The notes: generated by a model not told the origin, from the letters alone. Positions 9,851 to 18,047 are shown, counted from the stretch's first letter. The stretch is 64,000 nucleotides of DNA from JAJFKB01 sp965230515 (GCA_965230515.1 OZ246007.1:744001-808000), one strand, 5' to 3'. Program-made: numbers and translations.

Positions 9851-10061
9851 TTGTTTTAAAAACTTTCTATGGTCAGCGAAGGTGGAGTTCGAGCAAGCGT
9901 GTTTTACAATCAACCGCACCAGCATACCCCCCATCATGATACCAACAACCTTTTGCTGTAATGATTTATCAGACGCTGTGATCTCGCCTCTCAAGCTTTA
10001 CCAGCGTCTGCGTTACCTGTTCGGGTTGTTTGCGGTTTTCGAGTCGCGAATACAATACTCG

Positions 10062-10655
10062 ATGCGGATCCAGACTATCGTGCTGTTACTACTCGCTGCA
10101 TTCGCATCCGGAACCACGATAGCGCAGACATGTCAGCCATCACCGACTCGATACTCTTTTCATGCTGCAGGTGAAGTGGCGGGGAATCGGTCCTTTTTGC
10201 TATCAGTGAATGAGCGGTGGACCTTTGTACTGCAACGGATTCAGCATGGCTGGTCGATCCGAGTGAAAGACACTACGGGCGTGGACCTGAGCGCCGTCAC
10301 CCCACCTTTCCAATCCGGTGTAAATCATCGTGACATCGAAGGCTGGCATTTCAGAAAAGCCGATAATTCGGATTCAAGCGATGGCAGCATGAACGCACCG
10401 CAGAATATACGCTTGTTTGTTTTTGATCCGAGTCTGGAGGGTACTGGCGGTTTTCGCCCACCAGACAACGACCACGAGTTTGATGCCGTGGCTTCTCCAG
10501 GCCGTGGCATATTGCGGATTCTAGACTACGGACTTGCGGACCTTGGCAAAGGAGAAAAAGCGCGGATGGTGTATTTAAAATTCGACATTTGTCTGACATG
10601 GCCAAAATCAGAGCAGGGGATGATTGAAGAAGCCAACTATAATCGAATTCAATAA
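10062..10655 (+). CDS. Uncharacterised secreted protein
   Basis: 197 residues from the ATG at 10062, chosen because it starts a classical signal peptide (MRIQTIVLLLLAAFASG, cleavage probably after TIAQ). The frame is open further upstream, but those residues do not look like protein N-terminal sequence. The mature part contains many aromatic and charged residues (ERWTFVLQRIQHGWSIRVKD, FRPPDNDHEFD) and looks like a compact beta-rich periplasmic domain. Two Cys (QTCQPSP and FDICLTWP) could pair. No family recognised. Confidence 0.6.
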   Translation: MRIQTIVLLLLAAFASGTTIAQTCQPSPTRYSFHAAGEVAGNRSFLLSVNERWTFVLQRIQHGWSIRVKDTTGVDLSAVTPPFQSGVNHRDIEGWHFRKADNSDSSDGSMNAPQNIRLFVFDPSLEGTGGFRPPDNDHEFDAVASPGRGILRILDYGLADLGKGEKARMVYLKFDICLTWPKSEQGMIEEANYNRIQ

Positions 10656-10676
10656 ACAGACGAAGAAAAGGAGAGC

Positions 10677-10853
10677 ATGTTTGGTTGCGGATTGGCAAGT
10701 GAGTTTTTCTTAGATGCATGGATGAAACCCAGCTGGGTCAGAGGGAATCTCGATGGAGACAATGTGATTGACGATATCGCACAGATTCGCCGAAAGTCAG
10801 ATGATCAACGAGGGATTGCACTTTGTCAGTCAGACGCTTTGATGCGAATATAA
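10677..10853 (+). CDS. Short ORF, 58 residues, possibly a remnant
   Basis: An ATG at 10677 follows AAGGAGAGC, a good ribosome-binding site, 21 bp after the previous stop. The product contains LDGDNVIDDIAQIRR, which resembles the Asp/Gly calcium-loop motif of FG-GAP or dockerin-like repeats (xDxDGDGxxDxA). It lacks a signal peptide and is much shorter than such proteins, so it may be the remnant of a larger gene or a small accessory protein. Confidence 0.35.
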   Translation: MFGCGLASEFFLDAWMKPSWVRGNLDGDNVIDDIAQIRRKSDDQRGIALCQSDALMRI

Positions 10854-10962
10854 GGCTTTTCAAGGCTCTCCCATCGGGCAGTCATCGCTGACACTCCAAC
10901 GTTCTGCGGCACCTATTCGCGTCGCCTGGTCGAACCCCATGAATTCTAATACCGGCACGTAT
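10854..10962. other. Featureless spacer
   Basis: Between the short ORF and the tRNA-Ser terminator I see no gene or repeat. Together with the neighbouring ORF it fills the 345 bp between the secreted protein and tRNA-Ser. Confidence 0.3.
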
Positions 10963-10992
10963 AAATAAAAAACCCAGCGCAAGGCTGGGCTT
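10963..10992 (-). terminator. Rho-independent terminator of tRNA-Ser
   Basis: Read on the minus strand, CCCAGC-CTTGC-GCTGGG is followed by TTTTTTAT. It lies 9 bp after the CCA end of tRNA-Ser. Confidence 0.8.
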
Positions 10993-11000
10993 TATATTTA

Positions 11001-11088
11001 TGGCGGTGGGCCAGGGATTCGAACCCCGGGAAGGTCGCCCTTCAACGGTTTTCAAGACCGCCGCATTCGACCACTCTGCCAGCCCACC
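11001..11088 (-). tRNA. tRNA-Ser (anticodon UGA)
   Basis: 88 nt including encoded CCA. The acceptor arm GGTGGGC pairs with GCCCACC, followed by discriminator G and CCA. The anticodon loop reads CTTGAAA, giving anticodon TGA. The long variable arm is as expected for tRNA-Ser, and the T loop GGTTCGAATCC is intact. Confidence 0.97.
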
Positions 11089-11341
11089 AGAGAGGCCAGC
11101 ATATTACCCTATCGAGTAAAAGTGTCAATGCCGATTTATGGTTTTTAGTGAATTTCTGCTGAAATTAGTGGCCTCTTTATTTATGGCCAGTGCTGCTTGA
11201 TTTTGCACGGTTTGTCAGTATCATCTCACCTTTACGAAACAGGTTATTTAACGTAACACCCCTTGAAATCTGTTAAACTGAACTCTATCTAAAATACTGA
11301 ATCATACAATTTACTGATTTATAGCAAACGGAGTAACAAAT

Positions 11342-12028
11342 ATGCCAAGCAATCCCTATACAATTTCGGCCGCTCAGCAATCGAGTGTTGAAATTAACAA
11401 GGTTCTGCGCAACACCTATGCGCTGTTAGCGGTCACATTGCTGTTGAGCGCGGTCACTGCGGGTATTTCCATGGCCGTCAACATTGGTTTTGGCACTGCG
11501 ATGATAATGAACCTGGTGGCGATTGGCCTGGTCTGGTTTGTCCTGCCACGCACTGCAAACTCTATTAATGGCTTATGGGTCGTCTTTGCCTTTACCGGTT
11601 TGCTCGGTGCTGCTCTTGGACCGACTTTGAATCATTACTTGCAGATGACCAATGGCGGTACGCTGATCATGCAGGCCCTGGGTACAACGGCAGTGGTATT
11701 TTTCGGCCTGTCTGGTTATGTCCTGACTACCCGTAAAGATTTTTCATTCATGGGCGGTTTTTTGATGACCGGTCTGATCATTGCTGTTGTCGCTATGTTA
11801 GCGCTCATTGTTGCAGGATTCTTTGGTGTACACATAGCCGGAGCTCATTTAGCCCTAAGTGCAGTGATTGCACTTATCATGTCGGGCTTTATTCTTTTTG
11901 ATACCAGCCGCATTGTTAACGGTGGCGAGCGTAATTACATCATGGCGACTGTTGCCCTTTACCTGGACATCTACAACCTGTTTGTCAGCCTGCTCCATAT
12001 TATGGGCGCTTTGGGTGGCGACGATTAA
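11342..12028 (+). CDS. yccA: Bax inhibitor-1 / YccA family membrane protein
   Basis: 228 residues with about seven hydrophobic helices, typical length for the bacterial BI-1 family. In E. coli, YccA is a substrate and modulator of the FtsH protease in the inner membrane. The conserved C-terminal part reads FILFDTSRIVNGGERNYIMATVALYLDIYNLFVSLL, of which the DTSRI and LYLDIYNLF elements are family signatures. The start follows GGAGTAACAAAT. The gene is monocistronic, followed by a strong terminator before tusD. Family assignment is strong; whether it acts on FtsH here is inferred. Confidence 0.9.
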   Translation: MPSNPYTISAAQQSSVEINKVLRNTYALLAVTLLLSAVTAGISMAVNIGFGTAMIMNLVAIGLVWFVLPRTANSINGLWVVFAFTGLLGAALGPTLNHYLQMTNGGTLIMQALGTTAVVFFGLSGYVLTTRKDFSFMGGFLMTGLIIAVVAMLALIVAGFFGVHIAGAHLALSAVIALIMSGFILFDTSRIVNGGERNYIMATVALYLDIYNLFVSLLHIMGALGGDD

Positions 12029-12045
12029 ATAAACCTGATCAACAG

Positions 12046-12081
12046 AAAGCCCCGCTGGCGATCGCCACGGGGCTTTTTTTT
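12046..12081 (+). terminator. Rho-independent terminator after the YccA-like gene
   Basis: AAAGCCCCG pairs with CGGGGCTTT around an inner palindrome TGGCGATCGCCA, followed by a run of eight T. Confidence 0.9.
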
Positions 12082-12125
12082 CGCTACACTAACACCCCAC
12101 CAATAAGCCGACCGACCCTTATTCC

Positions 12126-12518
12126 ATGAAATTTTCCCTCGCAATCTATGGCGCCCCCTATGCATCCCAGGCACCTGATACCGCCTATCAGTTTGCCAAG
12201 GCCGCCCTGGCAGCAGGGCATCAGATTCACCGTCTTTTTTTCTATATGGATGGCGTGCAAAATGCTACCGCCCTGGCAACTCCACCTCAGGATGAAGTTG
12301 ATATTCCGGCTCGCTGGAGTGCGTTGATCCGAAAACATGAGATCGATGCTGTGGTCTGTATTGCGGCAGCACTCAGACGCGGCATAATCAACGAAGAGGA
12401 GGCCAGCCGCTATGAAAAAACGGCGTATAATCTTGCCGATGGCTTCACCCTCTCCGGTTTGGGCCAGCTCATCGAAGCCGGTATCGAATCTGATCGGCTA
12501 ATTACCTTTGGTGGTTAA
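12126..12518 (+). CDS. tusD: Sulfur relay protein TusD/DsrE
   Basis: 130 residues of the DsrE fold. It is the sulfur-carrying subunit of the TusBCD (DsrEFH) heterohexamer that takes persulfide sulfur from TusA and passes it to TusE/DsrC, for tRNA 2-thiouridine synthesis or, in sulfur oxidisers, for dissimilatory sulfur trafficking. The active Cys is C78 in DAVVCIAAALRRG, matching the catalytic Cys of DsrE/TusD. First gene of tusD-tusC-tusB-tusE, each close to the next. No strong ribosome site precedes the ATG, but the N terminus (MKFSLAIYGAPY) is that of the family. Confidence 0.92.
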   Translation: MKFSLAIYGAPYASQAPDTAYQFAKAALAAGHQIHRLFFYMDGVQNATALATPPQDEVDIPARWSALIRKHEIDAVVCIAAALRRGIINEEEASRYEKTAYNLADGFTLSGLGQLIEAGIESDRLITFGG

Positions 12519-12527
12519 GAGGAAGCT

Positions 12528-12893
12528 ATGAGTAATATCAAGTCTTTTTTAATCATCAATCGTCATAGCCCTTATCAGTCAAGCATCACCAAAGAAGCGC
12601 TTGATGTAGCGTTAATGGCCGCTGTATTTAATCAGAAAACCAGTGTTCTTTTTATGGATGACGGGGTATACCAATTACTGAACAACCAGGATCCGAAGGA
12701 TATTCAGCAGAAAAACAATGCGGCCACCTTTCCGATGCTCGAGATGTACGACGTCGATGCTGTGTATGTCGAAAGTACATCACTTGAAACACGTGGCTTG
12801 AAGGAACAGGACCTGCTCATGCCGGTTCAAATTCTTACCGGCGAAGGGGTGAGGAAATTAATCGAACAGCAACATGTCGTGCTTAACTTTTGA
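12528..12893 (+). CDS. tusC: Sulfur relay protein TusC/DsrF
   Basis: 121 residues, DsrE-like fold, structural subunit of the TusBCD/DsrEFH complex. Start preceded by GAGGAAGCT. It begins with a TusC-like strand (SFLIINRHSPY) and contains VLFMDDGVYQLL, the conserved loop of DsrF/TusC. It lacks a Cys at the catalytic position, as expected. Its stop overlaps the tusB start by 4 bp, indicating translational coupling. Confidence 0.9.
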   Translation: MSNIKSFLIINRHSPYQSSITKEALDVALMAAVFNQKTSVLFMDDGVYQLLNNQDPKDIQQKNNAATFPMLEMYDVDAVYVESTSLETRGLKEQDLLMPVQILTGEGVRKLIEQQHVVLNF

Positions 12894-13186
12894 AGCCAAT
12901 GATTTTACATACCATTAATAAAAGTCTGCAGCACTCCGCCATAGAATCCTGTCTGAGAGTTGCGAGCAATGGCAGCGCCATTATTTTGATCGAGGACGGG
13001 GTTTACGGAGCGGTTGCGCCCTCCCCGCTTGAGGAAGTAATGGACCGGTTTGAGCTTTATGTGCTGGAAGCTGACGCTAAAGCCCGGGGCATAAATGATA
13101 AACTGATACCCGGTATCAAGTGCGTGGACTACCAGGGATTCGTGGTGCTGGCTACAGAGTGTGACAGCGTTCAGAGCTGGTTTTGA
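12890..13186 (+). CDS. tusB: Sulfur relay protein TusB/DsrH
   Basis: 98 residues, smallest subunit of the complex. The pattern MILHTINKS, then ILIEDGVYGAV, is typical of TusB/DsrH. A Cys at position 21 (AIESCLRVA) matches the redox-active Cys of DsrH from sulfur oxidisers, which as I recall is missing in E. coli TusB. This, with the CX10C tail of the following DsrC-like protein, points to the DsrEFH type. Overlaps tusC by 4 bp. Confidence 0.88.
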   Translation: MKPMILHTINKSLQHSAIESCLRVASNGSAIILIEDGVYGAVAPSPLEEVMDRFELYVLEADAKARGINDKLIPGIKCVDYQGFVVLATECDSVQSWF

Positions 13187-13204
13187 GGTTCAAATAGACT
13201 GCCC

Positions 13205-13525
13205 ATGAACGAGCACACACCGGCGGTTGATAAAGAGGGCTACCTGCTCAATCTTGAGGATTGGAGCGAATCGGCCGCCCTTAAAATTGCCTTGAGCGAA
13301 GGAATCACGCTCACCGATGAGCACTGGTCGGTCATCAGCCTGCTCCGGGGCGTATACCAGGAATATCAGCACACTCCGATTACACGTGTCTTTGTAAAAA
13401 TTATGGCCGAACAACTGGGTAAGGAAAAGGGTCGCAGCATCTACCTGATGAGCCTGTTTCCCGAAACACCGATGCGAAAAGCCTGCAAAATTGCCGGACT
13501 GCCAAAACCCACAAACTGCCTCTAA
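13205..13525 (+). CDS. tusE: TusE/DsrC-family sulfur carrier with both tail cysteines
   Basis: 106 residues. It accepts sulfur from the TusBCD complex on its flexible C-terminal arm. The tail reads KACKIAGLPKPTNCL, with C94 and the penultimate C105 separated by ten residues. In DsrC both Cys form the functional trisulfide/disulfide pair, whereas E. coli TusE keeps only the last. So this protein has the DsrC-type redox pair although no dsrAB is visible in the window. It lies 18 bp after tusB in the same operon. Role in tRNA thiolation versus dissimilatory or regulatory DsrC chemistry cannot be decided from sequence. Confidence 0.88.
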   Translation: MNEHTPAVDKEGYLLNLEDWSESAALKIALSEGITLTDEHWSVISLLRGVYQEYQHTPITRVFVKIMAEQLGKEKGRSIYLMSLFPETPMRKACKIAGLPKPTNCL

Positions 13526-13551
13526 AACAGACCAGAAAAGGAAACTCATTG

Positions 13552-13944
13552 ATGCCAGACAGACTCTACTTTATTCTTGGTGATATCGCCTCCAACCTGG
13601 CCACGGGTGCGATAGTGGGGCTGGTCTGTCACCTTTTCGTCAGCACCAACTGGAACATGGTGGTTGCAATGCTGCTTGCAATGCCGGTTGGCATGGTTCT
13701 CGCACTTATACTTGGGCTGTTACTGTTCTATCGCTATTTCGGCGCTAATGAAGTGATGGTGCCAACCATGTTGACCGGAATGCTTTCGGGAATGCTGGTC
13801 GCCATGCTACTGGCCATGAAACCCGTTTCCCTAATGACCGCCATGGGTTCTGGAGCAGCCACAGGCCTGGTCTGTCTGGTATTCTGCAGCTATTGCGATT
13901 ACTTGATCCGCGGTAACCGAAACATTGTCGACAAGGAGTCATAA
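13552..13944 (+). CDS. Small membrane protein, Met/Gly-rich
   Basis: 130 residues with about four hydrophobic helices, beginning with the ATG at 13552 (AGGAAA upstream; a TTG one codon before is possible). The third and fourth segments are unusually Met-rich (TMLTGMLSGMLVAMLLAM) and the last holds a CSYCD motif. It is 26 bp after the DsrC-like gene and directly before a methyltransferase, so the three are probably one transcript. Met-rich helices could suggest copper handling or simply membrane packing. I do not recognise the family. Confidence 0.7.
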   Translation: MPDRLYFILGDIASNLATGAIVGLVCHLFVSTNWNMVVAMLLAMPVGMVLALILGLLLFYRYFGANEVMVPTMLTGMLSGMLVAMLLAMKPVSLMTAMGSGAATGLVCLVFCSYCDYLIRGNRNIVDKES

Positions 13945-13946
13945 GC

Positions 13947-14555
13947 ATGGACCAGATCACCAAAAACAAATGGGATAAGGCGGCAAAATCCTTCGATTAT
14001 ATGGCCGGCATCGGAGCCGAAAAACGCTGGGCACCAAGGAAACGGGCCTTGTTCAGCCATATGGACGGAGAGATACTTTTTCTGGCGCTGGGTACCGGCC
14101 TGGATATTGAGTTTTTTCCCAGGAACAAAACCATTACCGCCATTGATATCAGTGCCAAAATGCTGGAGGTCGCAAAACCCCGTATCGATGACTATTCAGG
14201 TGCCATCGACGCCCTCGAAATGGACGTTCATGACCTTGATTTCCCGAATGACCATTTCGACCAGATCTATACTTCCTGTACTTTCTGCTCTGTACCTCAG
14301 CCCGTTGAAGGCCTGAAAACCCTCTATCGTGTGCTGAAACCCGGAGGCGTTCTGCGCATGTTTGAACACACCGGCAGCCTGTTCCAGCCGTTTAAATTCA
14401 TGATGGATATCATGACGCCGATCAGTGGCAAACTGGGTCCGGAAATGAACCGAAACACCACTAAAAACGTGTCAGAGGCAGGATTCAAAATCACTACCGT
14501 GGATAATATCTATATGGATATCGTCAAAACAATCACCGCATTCAAGCCGGAATAA
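13947..14555 (+). CDS. Class I SAM-dependent methyltransferase
   Basis: 202 residues, Methyltransf_11-like. The SAM site motif I reads LFLALGTGLDIEFF, motif II TAIDISAKML, and the post-motif RVLKPGGVLRMFEH is typical. AAGGAGTCATAAGC before the ATG is a good ribosome site that overlaps the previous stop. Proteins of this subfamily include phospholipid and quinone methyltransferases; YTSCTFCSVPQPVEGL is reminiscent of small-molecule enzymes with Cys-rich loops. Substrate unknown. Tight coupling to the preceding membrane protein suggests a joint function. Confidence 0.8.
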   Translation: MDQITKNKWDKAAKSFDYMAGIGAEKRWAPRKRALFSHMDGEILFLALGTGLDIEFFPRNKTITAIDISAKMLEVAKPRIDDYSGAIDALEMDVHDLDFPNDHFDQIYTSCTFCSVPQPVEGLKTLYRVLKPGGVLRMFEHTGSLFQPFKFMMDIMTPISGKLGPEMNRNTTKNVSEAGFKITTVDNIYMDIVKTITAFKPE

Positions 14556-14601
14556 AAAGCCGGCAGGCGGGCCAAACACCTGAATTATTAGGAAGCATGC
14601 C

Positions 14602-14630
14602 TTCAAATTGACATACACTAGTCATATAAT
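14602..14630 (+). promoter_or_regulatory. Putative sigma-70 promoter of cold-shock gene with long 5' leader
   Basis: TTCAAA at 14602 and a perfect TATAAT at 14625 are separated by 17 bp. Transcription would begin near 14637, leaving a leader of about 150 nt before the cold-shock ATG, similar to the long structured leaders of cspA genes. Confidence 0.5.
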
Positions 14631-14785
14631 GTTTTATGAATCAACGGCGTTTTACCTGCAACTATCAGCAACCCGTCAGTTAGCTCTCTCGTCTTGCTCG
14701 TGTTCTTCTAAAATTTCCTTTGGTTCACCGATCACAAAAAGCAGCAAACTGTCTTGGTACAGTTGAGTAATTTGGGGTTTTAACA

Positions 14786-14995
14786 ATGTCAGAAAAGCAA
14801 ACCGGTACCGTTAAGTGGTTTAACGAATCGAAAGGTTTTGGGTTTATTCAGCGGGACGATGGACCTGATGTTTTTGCTCACTACACTCACATTGTGGGTG
14901 ACGGCTTCCGTACATTACAAGAAGGCCAAAAGGTTTCTTTTTCCCTTGGTGAGGGTAAAAAAGGCCCTCAGGCAGAAAATATTGAAGCGATTTAA
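14786..14995 (+). CDS. CspA-family cold-shock protein
   Basis: 69 residues. The single-stranded nucleic-acid-binding motifs are KGFGFI (RNP1) and DVFAHYTHI (RNP2-like; the usual VFVHFSAI is modified, with Tyr replacing Phe). The start MSEKQTGTVKWFNESKGFGFI is canonical. It acts as an RNA chaperone. A long leader with its own promoter precedes it, and slyD follows 15 bp later, possibly on the same transcript. Confidence 0.93.
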   Translation: MSEKQTGTVKWFNESKGFGFIQRDDGPDVFAHYTHIVGDGFRTLQEGQKVSFSLGEGKKGPQAENIEAI

Positions 14996-15010
14996 TCGCA
15001 GGATAAAATT

Positions 15011-15490
15011 ATGGTAGTAAGCGAAAACTGTGTTGTCAGCATCCACTATACACTGACCGATAAAGAAGGAGATGTACTGGATTCTTCAGAAGGAAAAGAA
15101 CCTTTACATTATCTGCATGGAGCATCCAATATCATTCCAGGCCTGGAAAAGGAACTGGAAGGTAAAAACACCGGAGACCAGTTGAATGTGGTGGTTTCAC
15201 CGGCAGAAGGTTATGGTGATCGCCAGGAACAATTGGTACAGCAAGTGCCACGTGAAGCATTTGATGGCGTGGACCACGTCGCCCCCGGCATGCAGTTTCG
15301 GGCCCAGACGGAAGGTGGACCAATGCATGTGGTTGTGACAGCGGTCAGCGAAGATACCGTCACAGTTGACGGTAACCATCCGCTTGCCGGGCAACAGCTT
15401 AACTTCGATGTTTCGGTAGAAAATATACGTGAAGCGACAGAAGAGGAAGTCTCGCACGGACATCCTCACGAAGGCAGTTCCGCTCACTAG
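15011..15490 (+). CDS. slyD: FKBP-type peptidyl-prolyl isomerase SlyD
   Basis: 159 residues. N-terminal FKBP domain (VVSIHYTLTD, LHGASNIIPGLEKEL, then PAEGYGDR) with the inserted-in-flap domain in the middle (PREAFDG to GNHPLAGQQLNFDV). The C-terminal tail is short (HGHPHEGSSAH) compared with the long Cys/His tail of E. coli SlyD, so nickel binding may be weaker. SlyD assists folding and nickel insertion into hydrogenase; a hydrogenase is encoded at the window start. Confidence 0.93.
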   Translation: MVVSENCVVSIHYTLTDKEGDVLDSSEGKEPLHYLHGASNIIPGLEKELEGKNTGDQLNVVVSPAEGYGDRQEQLVQQVPREAFDGVDHVAPGMQFRAQTEGGPMHVVVTAVSEDTVTVDGNHPLAGQQLNFDVSVENIREATEEEVSHGHPHEGSSAH

Positions 15491-15815
15491 CGATAATCGT
15501 TTCAATACAGGGGCGTGGCCAAGCCACGCAGTCGCAATGCATAATAGCCCCGCTATTGTTTGCCGGAGTAAGTCTGCGCCCTTTTAACTCGTATGTAACA
15601 GTAACCACTATCTAATCCTTGGTCTGCATGGGGGGGGATCACCACGTGATCCGGGTTCTGCTACGGTCAAGCCACTCTACTCTCATAATAGTTACCAATC
15701 TTCGGTAGCAACAGCCGGAAACCGTATTGACAGTTTCACGCAAACAACCGAAACGATATAATGACCCTGCTCGACTCCATTAACATCCAGGCGCCACCGC
15801 CAGAGGATTATCACC
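15491..15815. other. Intergenic region with a short dyad
   Basis: 325 bp without a gene. A dyad GGATCAC-CAC-GTGATCC lies at 15636-15652 behind a run of seven G. It could be an operator for the following aminotransferase or a chance palindrome. No T-run terminator after slyD is obvious. Confidence 0.35.
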
Positions 15816-17102
15816 TTGCAACTCGAAGATGCCAGCTACCCGCAACTTGAACAATGGCAGGCTGAATTATCAGCCGAATATCAACGTCTGCTTCAACAGA
15901 ATTTGCAACTGGATCTGACAAGAGGCAAGCCTTCTGCACAACAGCTGAATTTATCCGACAACCTGGACGGGATTCTTGGCGGCAACTATCAATCTGCCGA
16001 TGGCACGGATACTCGCAACTACGGTGGCCTTAGCGGTATCAATGAGGCCAGGGAACTCGGTGCGGCAATTCTGGGGGTTGCCCCCCACCAAGTGCTCGCT
16101 GGGGGCAACAGCAGCCTCACGTTGATGCACCAGGCAGTCACCTTTGCTTACCTTTACGGGCCTTCGGAGCAGAACCCGGCCTGGAAAGATGAACAGCCAA
16201 TCAAATTTCTCTGTCCTTGCCCCGGATATGACCGGCACTTCACCATTTGTGAAGAACTGGGAATCCAGATGATCCCGGTCACGATGACGGATCAGGGACC
16301 CGACATGGAACAGGTCGAGTCACTCATTAAAGCGGACCACTCGATAAAAGGGATCTGGTGCGTTCCCAAATACTCCAATCCGACAGGTATTATCTACAGC
16401 GATGAAACAGTCGACCGAATGGCGGGACTTGGCCACTTGGCCGCGCCAAATTTTCGTCTTTTCTGGGATAATGCCTACGCCGTTCACGACCTGGTTGATA
16501 ATCCAAAGCCGTTAGCCAGCATCATGGCTGCCTGTCAAAAAGCGGGTACGGAAGATAGCGTGTTACAGTTCGCCTCGACCTCCAAGATAACCCATGCCGG
16601 GTCAGGCATCGCTTTTCTGGCAGCCTCTGAAAGCAACCTGAGCTTATTTGCAAAACATCTGGGAAGCGCAACTATCGGACCGGACAAAGTCAATCAGCTC
16701 AGACACATGCAGTTAATTCCCGATCTTGAAACACTGCATATTCACATGCAAAAACATGCCGAACTCCTCAAACCACGCTTTGCGTCGGTGCTAAACCACC
16801 TGGATCAACATTTTGCCAATTCCGATCTGGGCCAGTGGCAGCGTCCGGAGGGAGGCTATTTCGTTTCCTTCAACACCCTGCCCGGTCTGGCTCAAGAGGT
16901 TGTAAAACTGGCGGGAGATCTGGGTGTAAAACTCACTCCGGCTGGTGCCACTTATCCTTACGGTATCGATCCGGAAGATCGCAATATTCGTTTGGCCCCT
17001 TCCTTCCCCAGTGTCGAAGATGTGGATAGCACCATGCAGGCCTTCGTGGTTTGCGTCAAACTGGCTTCCGTGCGCCAAAGAATTCAACAATTAAACGGCT
17101 AG
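15816..17102 (+). CDS. Aminotransferase class I/II, aspartate aminotransferase-like (PF12897 type)
   Basis: 428 residues, PLP-dependent. The TTG at 15816 is the likely start: AGAGGA lies upstream and no ATG precedes the conserved N terminus. The PLP Lys is in STSKITHAGSGIAF; the NPTG motif reads KYSNPTGIIYS; LDLTRGKPSAQQLNLSDNL and an arginine-bearing NIRLAPSFP near the end fit the Asp_aminotransf (Ic) family, also annotated as alanine- or GntR-like aminotransferase. Substrates are probably aspartate or another amino acid and 2-oxoglutarate. Stand-alone gene. Confidence 0.85.
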   Translation: MQLEDASYPQLEQWQAELSAEYQRLLQQNLQLDLTRGKPSAQQLNLSDNLDGILGGNYQSADGTDTRNYGGLSGINEARELGAAILGVAPHQVLAGGNSSLTLMHQAVTFAYLYGPSEQNPAWKDEQPIKFLCPCPGYDRHFTICEELGIQMIPVTMTDQGPDMEQVESLIKADHSIKGIWCVPKYSNPTGIIYSDETVDRMAGLGHLAAPNFRLFWDNAYAVHDLVDNPKPLASIMAACQKAGTEDSVLQFASTSKITHAGSGIAFLAASESNLSLFAKHLGSATIGPDKVNQLRHMQLIPDLETLHIHMQKHAELLKPRFASVLNHLDQHFANSDLGQWQRPEGGYFVSFNTLPGLAQEVVKLAGDLGVKLTPAGATYPYGIDPEDRNIRLAPSFPSVEDVDSTMQAFVVCVKLASVRQRIQQLNG

Positions 17103-17148
17103 CATCGAACCAATATAGCAATCTTGCCCACGAGTATGGATGCCCCTG

Positions 17149-17289
17149 GCAGGCTGTTGATTTTCGCTCAGGCGACAGCGAGACAAGGCAAAAATGACCG
17201 AAAAAGCGGAGTTTATAGCTATAAATGAGCATTTTGAGGTCATTTTTAACGCAGTATCGAACCGTATGAGTAGAAAATCAACAGCCTGC
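17149..17289. repeat. 141-bp nested palindromic element (MITE/REP-like)
   Basis: The ends are a perfect 17-bp inverted repeat, GCAGGCTGTTGATTTTC at 17149-17165 and its complement at 17273-17289. Inside, AAAATGACC near 17181 pairs with GGTCATTTT near 17239, and the centre is a perfect 14-bp palindrome TTTATAGCTATAAA. The whole element can fold as one long imperfect hairpin. No coding capacity. Its right end reaches the first base of the stop codon of the TauE-type gene. Confidence 0.75.
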
Positions 17290-18047
17290 TAGGAGAGCAA
17301 CGCAATCGCGCTAACCACCAACGTCATCAGGAATAAAAACCACTTCAATGCCATCGGACTGACATTGAATGCCACTTTAACGCTGTAATGTGCACCCACC
17401 ATCATCCCGAGCGCCAACACCAAACCAGGCACCCAGCTGATTTGATCCCGCCAGATAAAAACCGTGAGGGCTGCGAAAGTGAACGCCAGCACGCAGAGCA
17501 TTTTAAAAGCATTAGTACGCACCAGATCATAGCGTAACGTTCCGGCTATCGCGGCAATTAACAAAAAGCCCACGCCGGCATGCACAAAACCGCCATAGAG
17601 CCCCGCAGCAAACAATCCAATCCAGGCTGAAGGCTTGTCCTTGAGTTTTGCAACGGGGGTTCCCGGTGGTGGCACAACCACAGACGGCCGCACCAGAATA
17701 ATCAAAGCCATACTGACCATAACACCAAGCAGCACCGGTTTCAGGTAGAGGTTGGGCAGAAAAGATGCAATAAGCGCCCCGATTAACCCGCCAGCGACAG
17801 TGATTGCGACAATCGATAGCGAGTCTGGCGACGCCACCTCCACACCCTCACGACGAAAACCGAACGTAGCGACCACTGAGTGCAATGCCACTCCCACTCG
17901 ATTAGTCCCGTTGGCAATATCCGCAGGCATACCCATAATCATCAGCGCCGGAATCGTCAGGCTAGACCCTCCACCAGCAAGCGTATTAACAAATCCGGCC
18001 AGTAGTCCGGTGAACACCAGCAGCAGATAATATAGGATCGGATCCAT
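17289..18047 (-). CDS. TauE/SafE-family sulfite/anion exporter
   Basis: 252 residues with about eight membrane helices and the two duplicated signature regions LLAGFVNTLAGGGSSLTIPAL and LYGGFVHAGVGFLLIAA (TauE/SafE motif). Such proteins export sulfite, sulfoacetate or related anions. It is alone and converges with the aminotransferase gene. Its last codon abuts a nested palindromic repeat whose outer arm overlaps the stop codon. Substrate is not determinable. Confidence 0.88.
   Translation of the reverse strand: MDPILYYLLLVFTGLLAGFVNTLAGGGSSLTIPALMIMGMPADIANGTNRVGVALHSVVATFGFRREGVEVASPDSLSIVAITVAGGLIGALIASFLPNLYLKPVLLGVMVSMALIILVRPSVVVPPPGTPVAKLKDKPSAWIGLFAAGLYGGFVHAGVGFLLIAAIAGTLRYDLVRTNAFKMLCVLAFTFAALTVFIWRDQISWVPGLVLALGMMVGAHYSVKVAFNVSPMALKWFLFLMTLVVSAIALLS

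Noticed and set aside
14608..14630. TTGACA paired with TATAAT as cold-shock promoter
   Set aside because: The spacing would be only 11 bp; TTCAAA at 14602 gives the proper 17 bp.
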